The notes beneath the pieces were generated by a model. That model was not told the origin of the DNA. It saw only the letters and a program-made list of their open reading frames with translations, and did no database searches. A DNA stretch of 30,432 bases from Mucidula mucida (Eukaryota > Basidiomycota > Agaricomycetes > Agaricales > Physalacriaceae), in NCBI GenBank assembly GCA_015501055.1, contig JADNYV010000417.1, positions 1-30,432 of the forward strand, in the 5' to 3' direction. Positions within the stretch are counted from its first letter, which is position 1; every line of letters starts with the position of its first letter. A program made the position numbers and the translations under genes. This document shows, piece by piece, positions 1 through 9,234 of the stretch.

Positions 1-1130
1 AGGAATCAACAAGAAGTGTCACCTCCATCCAACCTGCCACAATGACCGTCGTCTGTAACACTGTCGAGTCCGTCAGATTTGGTTCATGAAAAATGTGTTG
101 CAATATGTACCATTTGAACTGAGACCCTTTTGCGCTGGAGAACACTTACCGCTGCAAGAGTTGACTTGCCGCGTTGAGAGTCCTAAGCAATATTGTGATG
201 AGAAAACAGACCGACAATCAAGTTCACCGCTTACTGAGTCTTCAAACGCTGAATGTGAATAAACGAGACTGTAGCAATCAGTCACAAATCCCAAACAAGC
301 ATTGTTTGACACCAAGACTTACTCTCGACTCAAGAGATGCCAAAAGAGACGTCCGAATCCTGACTGCACGAAGACAAGTTAAGAAAAGAAGCGCACGGGG
401 CCTAGGAGAGGACTCACTCAAGATGATTATAACTTGTTGGGGGAATGCTGGACAAGTCAGTCACCGATGCCAAGAAGAAGAGTACCATCAAGCACGCCGG
501 CAACCATCAAGCAGACCTGGGAAGGTTCAATTGATAACCAAGGAATACAGGGGAGAGAACCGACATACCTGTTGTAAAAGTATAAGACTGTGTCAAACAA
601 GATCTTTGTTTAACGAGGGTCTTTGTTGTTGGTAAAGTCAAGGCTGTGGACAAGTTAGCCAATATTGAAGACCTTAATAAACATACCAGACGATAAAAAG
701 CAAACGAGAGAGAAATCTTACCGATGGCTTGCTAGTTGTCGATCACCACTGCTCCATGTAACTCTGATGAAGTCAATGTATTACCCGCCCAAGGTACCTA
801 TTCAGCTGTGAACCATGACTTGACACGGCTTTGGCGAGGCCAGGACAATGTCCACCCTGCCGTGCACGTCAGGACTTGTCCAACTGGCTAAACCGGTAAC
901 CCAGGGCAAAGCAAGACATTCTGAAAGGATTATGAGAAATGGAGAGAACATGGGGAGAATCCGGATACTTACGCTTCATTTAAAGATGTAGATACTTCAG
1001 CATCAACTACGCTCCTAGCAGAACACAGAGTGTAACCGCAACATCAGCACCAGACAGTCGTAAGGGAGGTACACCCTGTCAAATATTGGGCTTATTTGCT
1101 TCCTATGGGCATTGTTGCTGTTTGTCCATG
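1..1130 (-). CDS. Intron-rich gene of unknown function, partial at the left window edge
   Basis: No long ORF exists here, but the minus strand has a run of strong fungal splice donors: GTAAGT near 972, GTAAGA near 723, GTATGT near 566, GTGAGT near 412, GTAAGT near 339 and GTAAGT near 149. Acceptors lie 45-65 nt further on; CTAAC or CTTAAC branch sites sit before those near 651 and 372. Joining exons keeps frames open in places. One joined stretch (about 1110 down to 620) reads through two or three introns. A second (about 390 down to 1) joins a Ser/Cys-rich exon (ending in VNSCS) to a hydrophobic one (containing VIVAGWMEV). I could not connect the two halves without a stop, nor find a convincing start codon. 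The product was not recognised. The 3' end lies outside the window. Existence of a spliced minus-strand gene is the better-supported claim; the exon map is tentative. Confidence 0.45.
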
Positions 1131-1457
1131 ACGGTAAAAGACAAGTCCTCAAGGCTTATGTCAGTCCGGGCATAAGCCGATCTCTCCAATCTGTAGATGT
1201 ACTTCTCACGCTATGTGCGTGCTTCTTTACTCTTCCTTTACTCTTTCACGGTGTGTTATTTCATTCTCTATAATCATGTGTGAATGGTTAATTTTTGTAG
1301 CTATTTTCATATTAATGAAAGACATCCTAACTCCTACGTTCAAGCAGCTGCTTTAACCTCCCCCGCCTGATTTTTCCAACGGGCAACGCCAACGGGTATG
1401 CAATTGTTCTCACCAGTTCTGTTTACCTGATTTCTCTAGGCCATTATAGAAACTTGC
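1131..1457. other. Probable divergent intergenic region
   Basis: No coding signal was seen between the minus-strand gene and the plus-strand gene starting at 1458. It contains a perfect 8-bp inverted repeat with a 10-nt loop (GGCTTATG at 1153-1160, CATAAGCC at 1171-1178) and pyrimidine-rich runs near 1225-1260. Such runs are common in fungal promoters. The promoter role is inferred only from position. Confidence 0.3.
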
Positions 1458-2403
1458 ATGGACATCTTAGGCAAAGCACAAGGAAGGAAACGTGCACAAG
1501 AACTATTCAAGACGTTTTGCAACGACCAAAAGGACCAGCCCGGCTGGGAGCTGAACGCCACATATGCAGTAAGTGTCACTTTCTCAACTCTTATTTGTCA
1601 ACCAACTTTTTTGCCTTCTCACCATAGATCTGTTGTGATGACGATGTTAGACCCAGCGTTGTTATTGCTTGTCTATGCAAGAAAAAGCTTTGGGGACAGA
1701 TGAGTCAAGCAATTTTTCTGTGGTTGTGCTATTGTGACCGCCTCTTAGGGCTGCGTAATGAAAGCCTATCAACGCAAAAAGGAGTGTATGTACTCTTCAT
1801 CCTCTCCCAAGTTTCACGCTAACCTTTTTGTCAGGCCTAGTCTGCAGGACCAAGAACATCCTCCCAGTTTACCTCAAATGGTTAAAGCCGACGTCTTTTG
1901 AGCATGAGGTTCAAAAAATCAAATCTCAATCAGAAGCTAAGAAGCGGAGGAGGGCCAGGCTGAAGGCGCGCAAAGAGAAGCAGAGCTGACAGCACAGGCA
2001 GCCAAAAAACTTGCCTCGCAAAGTTCTGACCCACACCCCCCCCCACCCTTTGACAATACCTTGCCCTACTACTCCTGCTCCTTTGGTGCATGTCACAACT
2101 TGCACTGCCGTCCAGCCGGCTAACAGCATGGGGCCGTCTTCTTCTGGGCGCAATACCATCATTATCCTGCCCGTCCACTTCTAAGCTCATCATCCCCTGC
2201 CCCTAGGGGTGTCCGGCGTCCAGTTGAAGATCAGCCTGTGTCAAGAAGAGTTAGGCCAAGGCTGGCTGAATCACCAACTGCATCTATGTCGGCAGCGCAT
2301 TCCCCATCCACTCACTCCCCATCCTCATGGCAACCTCGGCGGAGTAATGTTGATTACAATAAAATCTATATCTCTAGTATTCCCCTCCCCGCCTATTTAT
2401 TGA
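1458..2403 (+). pseudogene. Multi-exon gene of unknown function with broken frame
   Basis: Exon 1 (1458-1568) starts with ATG and encodes a basic segment beginning MDILGKAQGRKRAQE. A GTAAGT donor at 1569 and CATAG acceptor at 1627 define a 59-nt intron. Exon 2 (1628-1785) ends at a GTATGT donor. The following intron has a CTAAC branch site and possible acceptors at 1834 or 1847. The 1847 acceptor gives a Lys/Arg-rich tail (KKRRRARLKARKEKQ) ending at TGA 1987-1989. In another frame, from about 1985 to 2403, the sequence stays open apart from one TAA at 2121-2123 and encodes a Pro/Ser-rich tail ending at TAA 2401-2403. This suggests one gene with a frameshift plus a stop, or unrecognised introns. 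The Lys/Arg cluster could be a nuclear-localisation or nucleic-acid-binding patch. No family was recognised. Confidence 0.35.
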
Positions 2404-3637
2404 ATTAAACACTTACTCAGACTTCCAGTTTTTATAGCTTTTGGGTCCTTTTTCTATATTTCTTGATCTATATCAGATTTGAATCTCTACCTCGATCAAT
2501 GCAGAAATAACCGTCAATCTCGCAGAATACGATACATTCCTCAAATGAAAATAATGGTTTGAGAAGAGCTTTGTCGATGGGGGGAACCTAGTCACAACGA
2601 GAGAACACAATGAGATGGACGTGTTTATGGCTTCTTTGAGGTCTCCCGGGAACAAAGTACCAGCTTGGGCATTGCCGCTGAACACCGTAAGGCGCATCCT
2701 GGGCATGATGAATCTCCCTCGCCTCACAAAAGTCTTAGCGCAGATGAAGGTTCACATCCAAATTCTATCGCCACAATTAGTCATACTGAGAACAAACCCA
2801 GATGTTCGTGATAACACACCCCGACCGTGCTCGGCAAGTGTTACAGACACCGCAATTGGCATAGGCTCTTTTCAAGCTCCCATCTTGATGTAATGCTTAT
2901 GATTCTCAACATTTCACGTTGCCCGCCTCCTTTGGGCGTTCAAGTACACAGGTAGGTTTATGTAAGAGGAAGGGGCTGGCGCTTCACCTGTGGATTGGGA
3001 GGATTTTCAGGAGAGGCTTGATGATGACTCCAGTATCACAACTTTTCTAGCCAAATGTCTGTGCATCAACATCCAATGGTCTGGGTTTGCTGTAGATTTG
3101 GTGTGTGGGTCAGGCTTTCCTCTTCGAAGTGCAGTCGTATTTATTGCCGGATAAACAACTATTGTACACGCAGTTCGAATGAGTAGGACAAAAGAACATT
3201 ACACGTGAGAGGAGAGGTTGGCAAATGGACGGCCTAGACCATTCTTGTAGCATTAATGCTGATACCCTTTGATATTGCTGAAGTGTTGAAGGACCCAGGT
3301 GTACATCCCGGACTTGGACTTCTTCAACCAGCTCTAGGTTATCGCAAGGGCGCTAGCCATGGCTAGGGGCGTATATACTTGTCCTCTCAAACCGACGTTC
3401 TTTTCCTTCTTAATACGCAGTGTATGTTGGCACCATCTAGACTTGACAAGTATGGCACAACAAAATATCTCCGAAAGCATGGTTGGACGCAAATAACGCT
3501 TGCCTAGACTTTAACGGGTGTGTACATGCGCGAACAGGCATCGTCTCGTCCGCATGCGGACTTATCGCGGATCAATGTTTTTGCTTACTGACTGGTCTGA
3601 TCTTCCGGCTTTCATAATAAACTGCCTTTTCACTGTC
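2404..3637 (+). other. Mostly unassigned region with an exon-like fragment near 2969-3155
   Basis: Several short open stretches have protein-like composition but no clear start or complete splice pattern. The best is 2969-3100, containing the acidic peptide PVDWEDFQERLDDDSS and a possible GTGTGT donor at 3101; if unspliced, the frame stays open to a TAA near 3153. Another polar stretch lies at about 2640-2810. They may be exons of one poorly preserved gene, but I could not join them. Nothing recognisable was seen from about 3160 to 3637, which may serve as the upstream region of the coiled-coil gene. Confidence 0.25.
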
Positions 3638-4462
3638 ATGAGTAGCCAAGACTCTGACACATCTGCCCGGACTACTCAACACAACCATCAAGGTAATAAT
3701 CATCTGAAATGGCTAGAGAACCAAATTGTGTTGCTTGTTGGCCAAGTCAACACGTTCCAAAGTGAAAAGAAACACCGACACAGTTTGGAAGACAAGAATA
3801 CGAAGTTGTCCAGCAAGATCTCAAGTCTGAAAAAGCGGCTAGAGATAGAGCAGACAAAGAGGCAAGCCATAGAGGCTGAGTTGGCTTCTCTGCACGGCGC
3901 GGTGGACAAGTTACAGACGGCGCCTAGCAGAATCAAAATGGAGCCAAAACCTGAGCTAGGCTTGCTAGTGCGCGCTCTCTGACTGTGTTCACTGTCTGGT
4001 GTGATTATCCTTTAGGACCATCTTCTCCTGCATCCCAAGCACAAAGAGTTCAAGAACGCACTAGAAGCTGAGAAGTCTGAACGTATAGAAGGTGTCGACA
4101 CATTGCAACAACAACTGGATCAGGAGCAAGTCAAACTCCGGCGCTTGGAGCAGAAGGTTTACGAGGCGAAGGAACTCCGTGACATCGCCATACAAGTCAA
4201 CGCTCACGTTTTCCCCGCCTGCTCGGTAACAAAGCACAATGAATCTATCAATGTTCTGCCTTCCCTGCAAGCACAACCGGTACCTGCAAGGACCTCCTTT
4301 ACAACGGTGCGCGCAAGCTTCAAGAAGATAGTGTGTGTTGAAATCCCTGTATATGTAAGACTTTCAGAGAAACCAGTGTTTGCTTACCAGATTGTCGCAT
4401 TAGCGTGTCCCGAAGGCCTCCCTTGCAAAAAAGTTAATCAAATCAGAGGTTTGCAGCTTTGA
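3638..4462 (+). CDS. Coiled-coil protein of unknown function, four proposed exons
   Basis: Exon 1 starts at ATG 3638 and runs to 3967. A 48-nt intron (3968-4015) joins it in phase to exon 2 (4016-4225). Introns at about 4226-4290 and 4333-4390 then keep the frame to TGA 4460-4462. The product has a polar N-terminus (MSSQDSDTSARTTQ) followed by two Lys/Glu/Leu-rich heptad-like stretches: about residues 28-90, with SLKKRLEIEQTKRQ, and about 118-175, with LRRLEQKVYEAKE. Both are typical of long coiled coils used in dimerisation or scaffolding. No catalytic motif was seen, although a C-terminal CPEGLPCKK could be a remnant of a Cys-based motif. The last exon might instead continue through another intron to about 4604, where coding-like sequence with one stop is present. 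The donors are weaker than average, so the exon ends are provisional. Confidence 0.5.
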
Positions 4463-5326
4463 CTATGATTGTTGATTTGTCTAATAAATTCAATAGGATG
4501 AGTTCGTCCAGCACACTAAACAAAAACTGGTGTAGGAGTCGCAGCGACTTAGCTCAGAGCCTCGGAATGTGCGCGTATGCTTCTTGATTGACTTCCAAGA
4601 ATGATCGCTCATAGTATAATAAAAGTGTCCTTGAATTGATGGTTCATCGATACAGGCCATGTTGGATGGACCGTCGTAGACCGTTCTTACTCTAAAAGAG
4701 TAAATCCCTACATGAATCGAGAGGTATAGCCGATATACATAGGAAGTATAGGAGATTTAGTTGGGGAGCCTACAGCATGTCACTTTTTCTATGCCCGCAG
4801 TTTTTGCTATAATTTCAGATGTCGCTGATTCTTTACTTACTTGGATCACGGTAAGGATGGGCTACTTTTGATCATGTGTAGTAGTAGTAGTATTAAGCCC
4901 CTGGTCGAAATTGACCTCAATATAAAAAAACCCCTCAAACTAAGAGTGGATCTCAAGGTTTTGAGAGTAGTAAATTTATTTTTAGTACAGTAATTTTGAC
5001 ACTTTTTTGGACTCCCAAAATGTGTTCTTATTAAAGTCTGTACTTCATATTTGGTGGGTTCAGCTAAATCTGTGCTATGCTTGCCTAGTCGGCTCAGGAA
5101 GTAATGTCTGCCCGTTCTTGACAAACAACCAAACAATCAGTCCGGTTACTTTCTAAGCTGACTGGTATTATGAGTCTAGGTAATAGTATTAATCCTGAGG
5201 GTTTTCTCAGGAAGTTAGAACCTAAGCACCAAAATATGTACTGTTGAGTTTTATTTAATTTATTACCCTATGCGACATGTGATTGCAGGCAAAAAATTTT
5301 ATCAGACATACCCAATTTGGACAAAT

Positions 5327-5714
5327 TACACTGACAGCCTATACTGATGTTACCCCCCCACAAAAGGCAGGTCCAATGGATCTTAATTAAATTTGTATTT
5401 AGAGCTTAATATTGAAATTTTTATATGCTCTGAGCTTGAAATACATCCTCCTCAAAAAAAGTGTATCAAAAACCATTAACCTAAATTGCAAAAAATTCAT
5501 TGTTCTGAAGCACAGCATTATAATATTATTAGATTAATATGGTTAAACTCCAATCTAGGATGCTTCAATATATAAATCTATATTAATTTAAGCTATATGT
5601 TTATTACTAATATAAATAAATGTTGCACTTATAGAGGTCTTAAATCATAGTGGGATTATATTGATTATAATTTGCCTTTTTTAAAGGGTAATATTAGTAT
5701 GGGCCGTCAGTGTA
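5327..5714. mobile_element. MITE-like element with about 30-bp terminal inverted repeats
   Basis: The left arm begins TACACTGACAGCCTATACTG at 5327. The complement of the right arm, ending at 5714, begins TACACTGACGGCCCATACTA. The arms agree at about 25 of 30 positions, and similarity extends inward to a shared AAAAGGCA block. The 388-bp interior is A+T-rich and non-coding. This layout fits a non-autonomous DNA transposon. The CACTGAC tip could suggest a hAT-like origin, but no convincing target-site duplication was found, so the superfamily is open. Confidence 0.55.
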
Positions 5715-6348
5715 TAATGATTTTTTAATAATTTCTAGCTGTCAGATGTGTTAGATTTGTCCAAACTTGTGATTTATGTAATATTTTGTTGATTTTAGAT
5801 TGCCAGTAACCTGTGACTGATGAATTGAAGTAATCTTAACAGTAATAATATAAGTAAGAGCTGATGATACACTGCTACATTATAATGCTTTTTCTTAATA
5901 TTGTTTTATTAACACATTAACTCTGTATGCACTTTGCATAGAAATAATAATAAATTTTTTCCATCTTTGCACTATGTGATACATTCATTGTACAACACTG
6001 GCAATTGTCTTTCACTTAAACAAGACAAATTACAGCCAAAATACTGCTGCACTATTTGTTAATATTTTTAATATAAATTATGGGTGTGTGGTGTTTGCTA
6101 AAGACCTCAATAAGTCATACTTAAATATGACTTGCAATTTATCAAGGAAGTACTCACACTTTGAAGTGCTTACTCATGATTTGCTGTTGACTTAATCCAT
6201 ATATAATAAGGCATAAGTATTGGATATCTATGAATACTTGTAAGTATTGGTATTATTTAGATGAACCTGCACCAGGCATCTGCACACCCGGCACTTGCTA
6301 CCATCCGGATAGTACACAGGTGGCAAGTACCGTATACAGCTTTTTTGA

Positions 6349-6399
6349 GGCAAGTATTTGTGGCAAGTATTTGTGGCAAGTATTTGTGGCAAGTATTTG
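6349..6399. repeat. 13-bp tandem repeat, four units
   Basis: The unit TGGCAAGTATTTG occurs four times in a row (the first lacks its leading T), with a degenerate relative TGGCAAGTACC at 6321. A separate 13-bp doublet, ATGTTTTTTGGCT, follows at about 6425-6450. Both lie just upstream of the E1 left end, in non-coding DNA. Confidence 0.85.
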
Positions 6400-6595
6400 C
6401 CTAGCACTTGTATATAGGTTAAAATATGTTTTTTGGCTATGTTTTTTGGCTATTTAATAAATTTTATCTAGACTCAAATAAACACAATGTTGTTTATAAA
6501 TAACAATGGTAAGATTTTCCTTTTTAAACCAAAATTACTGATAATTCAGCAATTATCAGATAAAGATTGATTATATTTAATTATTGTGCAAGTCC

Positions 6596-7884
6596 TCAAT
6601 GTAAACGCAGATTCCGAGGGTAGGGAGCATTTTCAGAGGCCTCTGCACACTCCACACCCCTCCTTACCCCTTTACCCAACTTCCTACTCAAGGGAGTTCA
6701 ATGAGACAGCTCAATTCAAGTCAAACACTCATTTCACTCTAAAGCTGTATCATGTTCGCTCTCTGCTGCTCCTACTGCAGCCAGCCCACTCTCTGGGCTC
6801 TTTATGGACTTACCCAGCCTGTGTCTGGTGTTGTAGTAACAACAGAGGCCACTCACAGGGCGCCCTGGGAGGTTTAAGCAAGAGTTCACACACTCTGCCT
6901 CTTTGTCTCTTACCATCATCATCTCACAGAGACAAGCAGTTTGTGATTCCTCCAGTCCTCTTGCTCAGGACTGATGCCATACACCTCTAGAGCACTGTCT
7001 GAAGCCGCCTACCCAGCCCAAAACCAGTCCAGACAGGTCCAAAGTGCCCATTTTGAGGGAATTCGCACTTTTGCTCTCCCAGGCAAGCACCACTCGCTCT
7101 ACTCGGTCCTCCTGCTCAGGACTGATGTACTGGCACCCTAGAATCCTATTGGAAGTATCCGCTCCGGCCCCAGAGCGCTAGCGCTCCCGCTGCTCTCCCT
7201 GCTTCCAGTATGTGCCAATGTCTCACATCCAGCTCTTCAGAGCTGATGCCCATTTTGTGCCCAGATACCCATTCCTTTCCAAAGGACTCCTTCTCAAGGA
7301 CATTCTGTGGGCTATCTGGTCACAGGTGCGCTCTCTGCACCCTCCCACTCCCCTCCAGCTAACCTGTGTTATCTGGTCACAGTTAGCTCCGCATTTTTGC
7401 GTCCTTTCCCTGTGGCTACACCACACATCCCTCTCCAAGCGGCTCACCACCGCTTATCGAGCTCAATACTCCGCTCAGTGTGCTATACCTCCCTGGACTT
7501 GGTATCCTCCTTGTACTTCCTTGTCATTGTCGATCAGTGGTACAGCTCAACCTGTGCTTGCAACCGTGTTCAACACCCGGTTGTACAGCGTGTGCCTGAC
7601 TCCTACCAAGGAGTGTAAATCAGGGCGCTGATTGATAGACAAGTTCGCTCTCTGAGTGCGCCGTAAGACGTTCGCTCTCTGAGTGTTCGATAGGCTTGGT
7701 TAAGGATCGGTCGGTACCCAGCTCAGGCGCCCTCTATTCGCTTACAACCTGGGTGTTCTCTTTGCGAGGGCATTCGCGTTCTGAGTGTTAGACTGGCCAA
7801 AAGGCAGCAAGAGGGCGAGAAGCCTGCGCAGACAGCCTTAGGTGCACATTCTGCTGACAACGTTCCTGAACCAGGAAGCGGATC
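6596..7884 (+). other. E1 long structured leader
   Basis: This 1.29-kb non-coding leader precedes Gag and is shared by all copies. It holds many short perfect stem-loops: 6903-6935 (8-bp stem TTGTCTCT), 6953-6973, 6995-7036 (CTGTCTG/CAGACAG), 7041-7071 (AAAGTGC/GCACTTT), 7106-7122, 7231-7244, 7288-7300, 7325-7341 and 7358-7387. A 14-bp palindrome GAGCGCTAGCGCTC sits at 7173-7186. The motif TATCTGGTCACAG occurs at 7314 and 7370. Further downstream, TTCGCTCTCTGAGTG occurs at 7644 and 7671, with a variant at 7773. The first about 807 bp are the part kept by the short N derivatives, so the signals needed in cis probably lie there. Short ORFs inside (for example 7212-7631) are not thought to be genes. 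Confidence 0.75.
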
Positions 7885-9234
7885 ATGTCTGATGTTGACG
7901 AGCTCGATGGTATCTCTCGCAATCATTCACCTCCTCGCCCCCATTCGCCCTATGATCAGGATCCAGACGAGCGCGAAGCGATTCGCTTGCGCGCTGAGCA
8001 GCTTCAGGACCTTGTCAAGCGGTTTGCGGATGGGTCTATCAAATCCCAAGGCGAGTTCTTGCAGCTTGCCCGCAAAACCGGCGCGTCTGCTGGTGAAATG
8101 GACGACTATATCGAACAAGTCGCCCAAATCATTGAACAGCGCAAGAAGCCGGACAAGGCTCCCGAGCACGATAGGACTCCTGAGCGCGATGCTACATTCC
8201 AACGAGAGCTGGATGAAGAGGCGCGAAGACGTGCCGTTGAAGAGGCCGCTTGGGCCGCGTTCGCAGCGCAGCTCGATGCTGCTGCTGCTACAGCGCCTGC
8301 CGCGCAGCCCGCTTCAGCCGCCGGACCCGTGGCTGGTCCGTTATCAGCTTCGTTGCTCTCTAGGCTCCTTGGAGGAGAGTCTACTCCGTCCGGCATCTCT
8401 GCTTCAGTCCTCGCTGCAGCTCCGCATCTTGCGCAGCTTGCAGCTCCCTCCAACCTCACTCCTCATATCGAGGAGACTCAGCGCATTCGACGTCTCCTCA
8501 CTACTGAGAAGGACATTGACGCTATCATCAATGCGTGTCAGATGCAGTCACTCCATGATCCATTTGCGCGCTCCTTCTGGCGCTCCATTGTGCTGGAGCA
8601 GTATGTGGATTTTGAGAAGCTCTTTGCCTCCATTCACTCTGGCACAAATCAGCAGGAGGACACCAAGGACTTTGCCGGTGGCTATGTCATCATGCGCGAC
8701 CAGTCCACTGCTCGCCGCACCCTCACCCAAGAGTCCGAGTGGACACGCGTCTTCGATGCGTATGCCACCGGTGTTGGGCTCATCTACCCTCACCGCAAGG
8801 ACGAACTCCGGGGTTACCGCGCGCTCATCATTGAGCTGTTTCGCGCTACACCCTCGAATCCAGCGTTCCCTATTCGCTGTGATAAGGAGACTCGCATTCG
8901 CTATGCTAACTCTCCTTTCCATCTCGATGATCGCACTGCGCTCCAGCTTCCTCTTCTCTCTGAGATGTTGCGCACCTCTGAGGGAGCAAATCTTCGCAAG
9001 CGGTCCTCTGACTCTGGCAGCTCACAGTCTGCGACGCGTCGTCGCATTGTTTGCCAGAATTGGAATCTGGGTAAATGCTCATCTCCGTGCTCCGCAGGCC
9101 GTCTTCACGGTTCTTGCAGTGAGTGCGGAGGAAAGCACACAGCCAAGAGCCAACCAGCCTGCCTCATCCTCCTCGAAGCCAAACGAGCAGTCGCTCGTTC
9201 AGGAGCGAGTTCAGGCGGCGCTGATGAAGCCTAA
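7885..9234 (+). CDS. gag: E1 Gag-like protein, intact (449 aa)
   Basis: This is the first gene of the element and likely the nucleocapsid/assembly protein. The ATG at 7885 follows GCGGATC and opens an acidic, Pro-rich N-terminus (MSDVDELDGISRNHSPPRP). Residues about 20-110 are rich in Glu, Arg and Gln and probably helical. An Ala-rich linker follows at about 120-155. Near the C-terminus is a Cys/His cluster (C390, C398, C402, H408, C411, C414, H418, C426) inside RRRIVCQNWNLGKC and following residues. It resembles zinc-binding nucleic-acid motifs of Gag proteins of this class. Compared with E2 and E5, one Lys codon is missing near 8697, in frame. This is the only full-length Gag frame in the window. 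The stop TAA overlaps the first ATG of the RT frame (ATGAAGCCTAA, 9224-9234). Confidence 0.85.
   Translation: MSDVDELDGISRNHSPPRPHSPYDQDPDEREAIRLRAEQLQDLVKRFADGSIKSQGEFLQLARKTGASAGEMDDYIEQVAQIIEQRKKPDKAPEHDRTPERDATFQRELDEEARRRAVEEAAWAAFAAQLDAAAATAPAAQPASAAGPVAGPLSASLLSRLLGGESTPSGISASVLAAAPHLAQLAAPSNLTPHIEETQRIRRLLTTEKDIDAIINACQMQSLHDPFARSFWRSIVLEQYVDFEKLFASIHSGTNQQEDTKDFAGGYVIMRDQSTARRTLTQESEWTRVFDAYATGVGLIYPHRKDELRGYRALIIELFRATPSNPAFPIRCDKETRIRYANSPFHLDDRTALQLPLLSEMLRTSEGANLRKRSSDSGSSQSATRRRIVCQNWNLGKCSSPCSAGRLHGSCSECGGKHTAKSQPACLILLEAKRAVARSGASSGGADEA

Larger units (their letters stand above)
4605..6595. other. A+T-rich gene-free spacer
   Basis: Base composition becomes strongly A+T-rich, especially 4900-6600, with only short ORFs of low complexity. 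A possible polyadenylation signal AATAAA lies near 4617. The spacer contains the 5327-5714 inverted-repeat element, the 13-bp repeats at 6349-6399 and small palindromes such as AAGTCATA/TATGACTT (6112-6133). It borders the retrotransposon array directly. No gene was found. Confidence 0.6.

Noticed and set aside
174..635. 153-aa plus-strand ORF at the left edge
   Set aside because: It overlaps a run of minus-strand splice signals, has no recognisable motif, and its composition does not look protein-like over its length.
1153..1178. tRNA or transcription terminator at the 8-bp inverted repeat
   Set aside because: There is no cloverleaf and no T-run. A simple inverted repeat alone does not support either call.
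6349..6399. CRISPR-like array
   Set aside because: The 13-bp units are contiguous with no spacers, in a eukaryotic context.
7212..7631. 139-aa ORF inside the leader, also open in E2
   Set aside because: It spans the hairpin array, is frame-broken in E5, and an alternative 103-aa frame overlaps it. The sharing is explained by copy similarity. A small upstream peptide cannot be excluded.
8106..8459. Ala-rich antisense ORFs opposite Gag, and similar antisense ORFs in other copies
   Set aside because: They are complements of the Ala- and Ser-rich Gag coding sequence with no independent signals.
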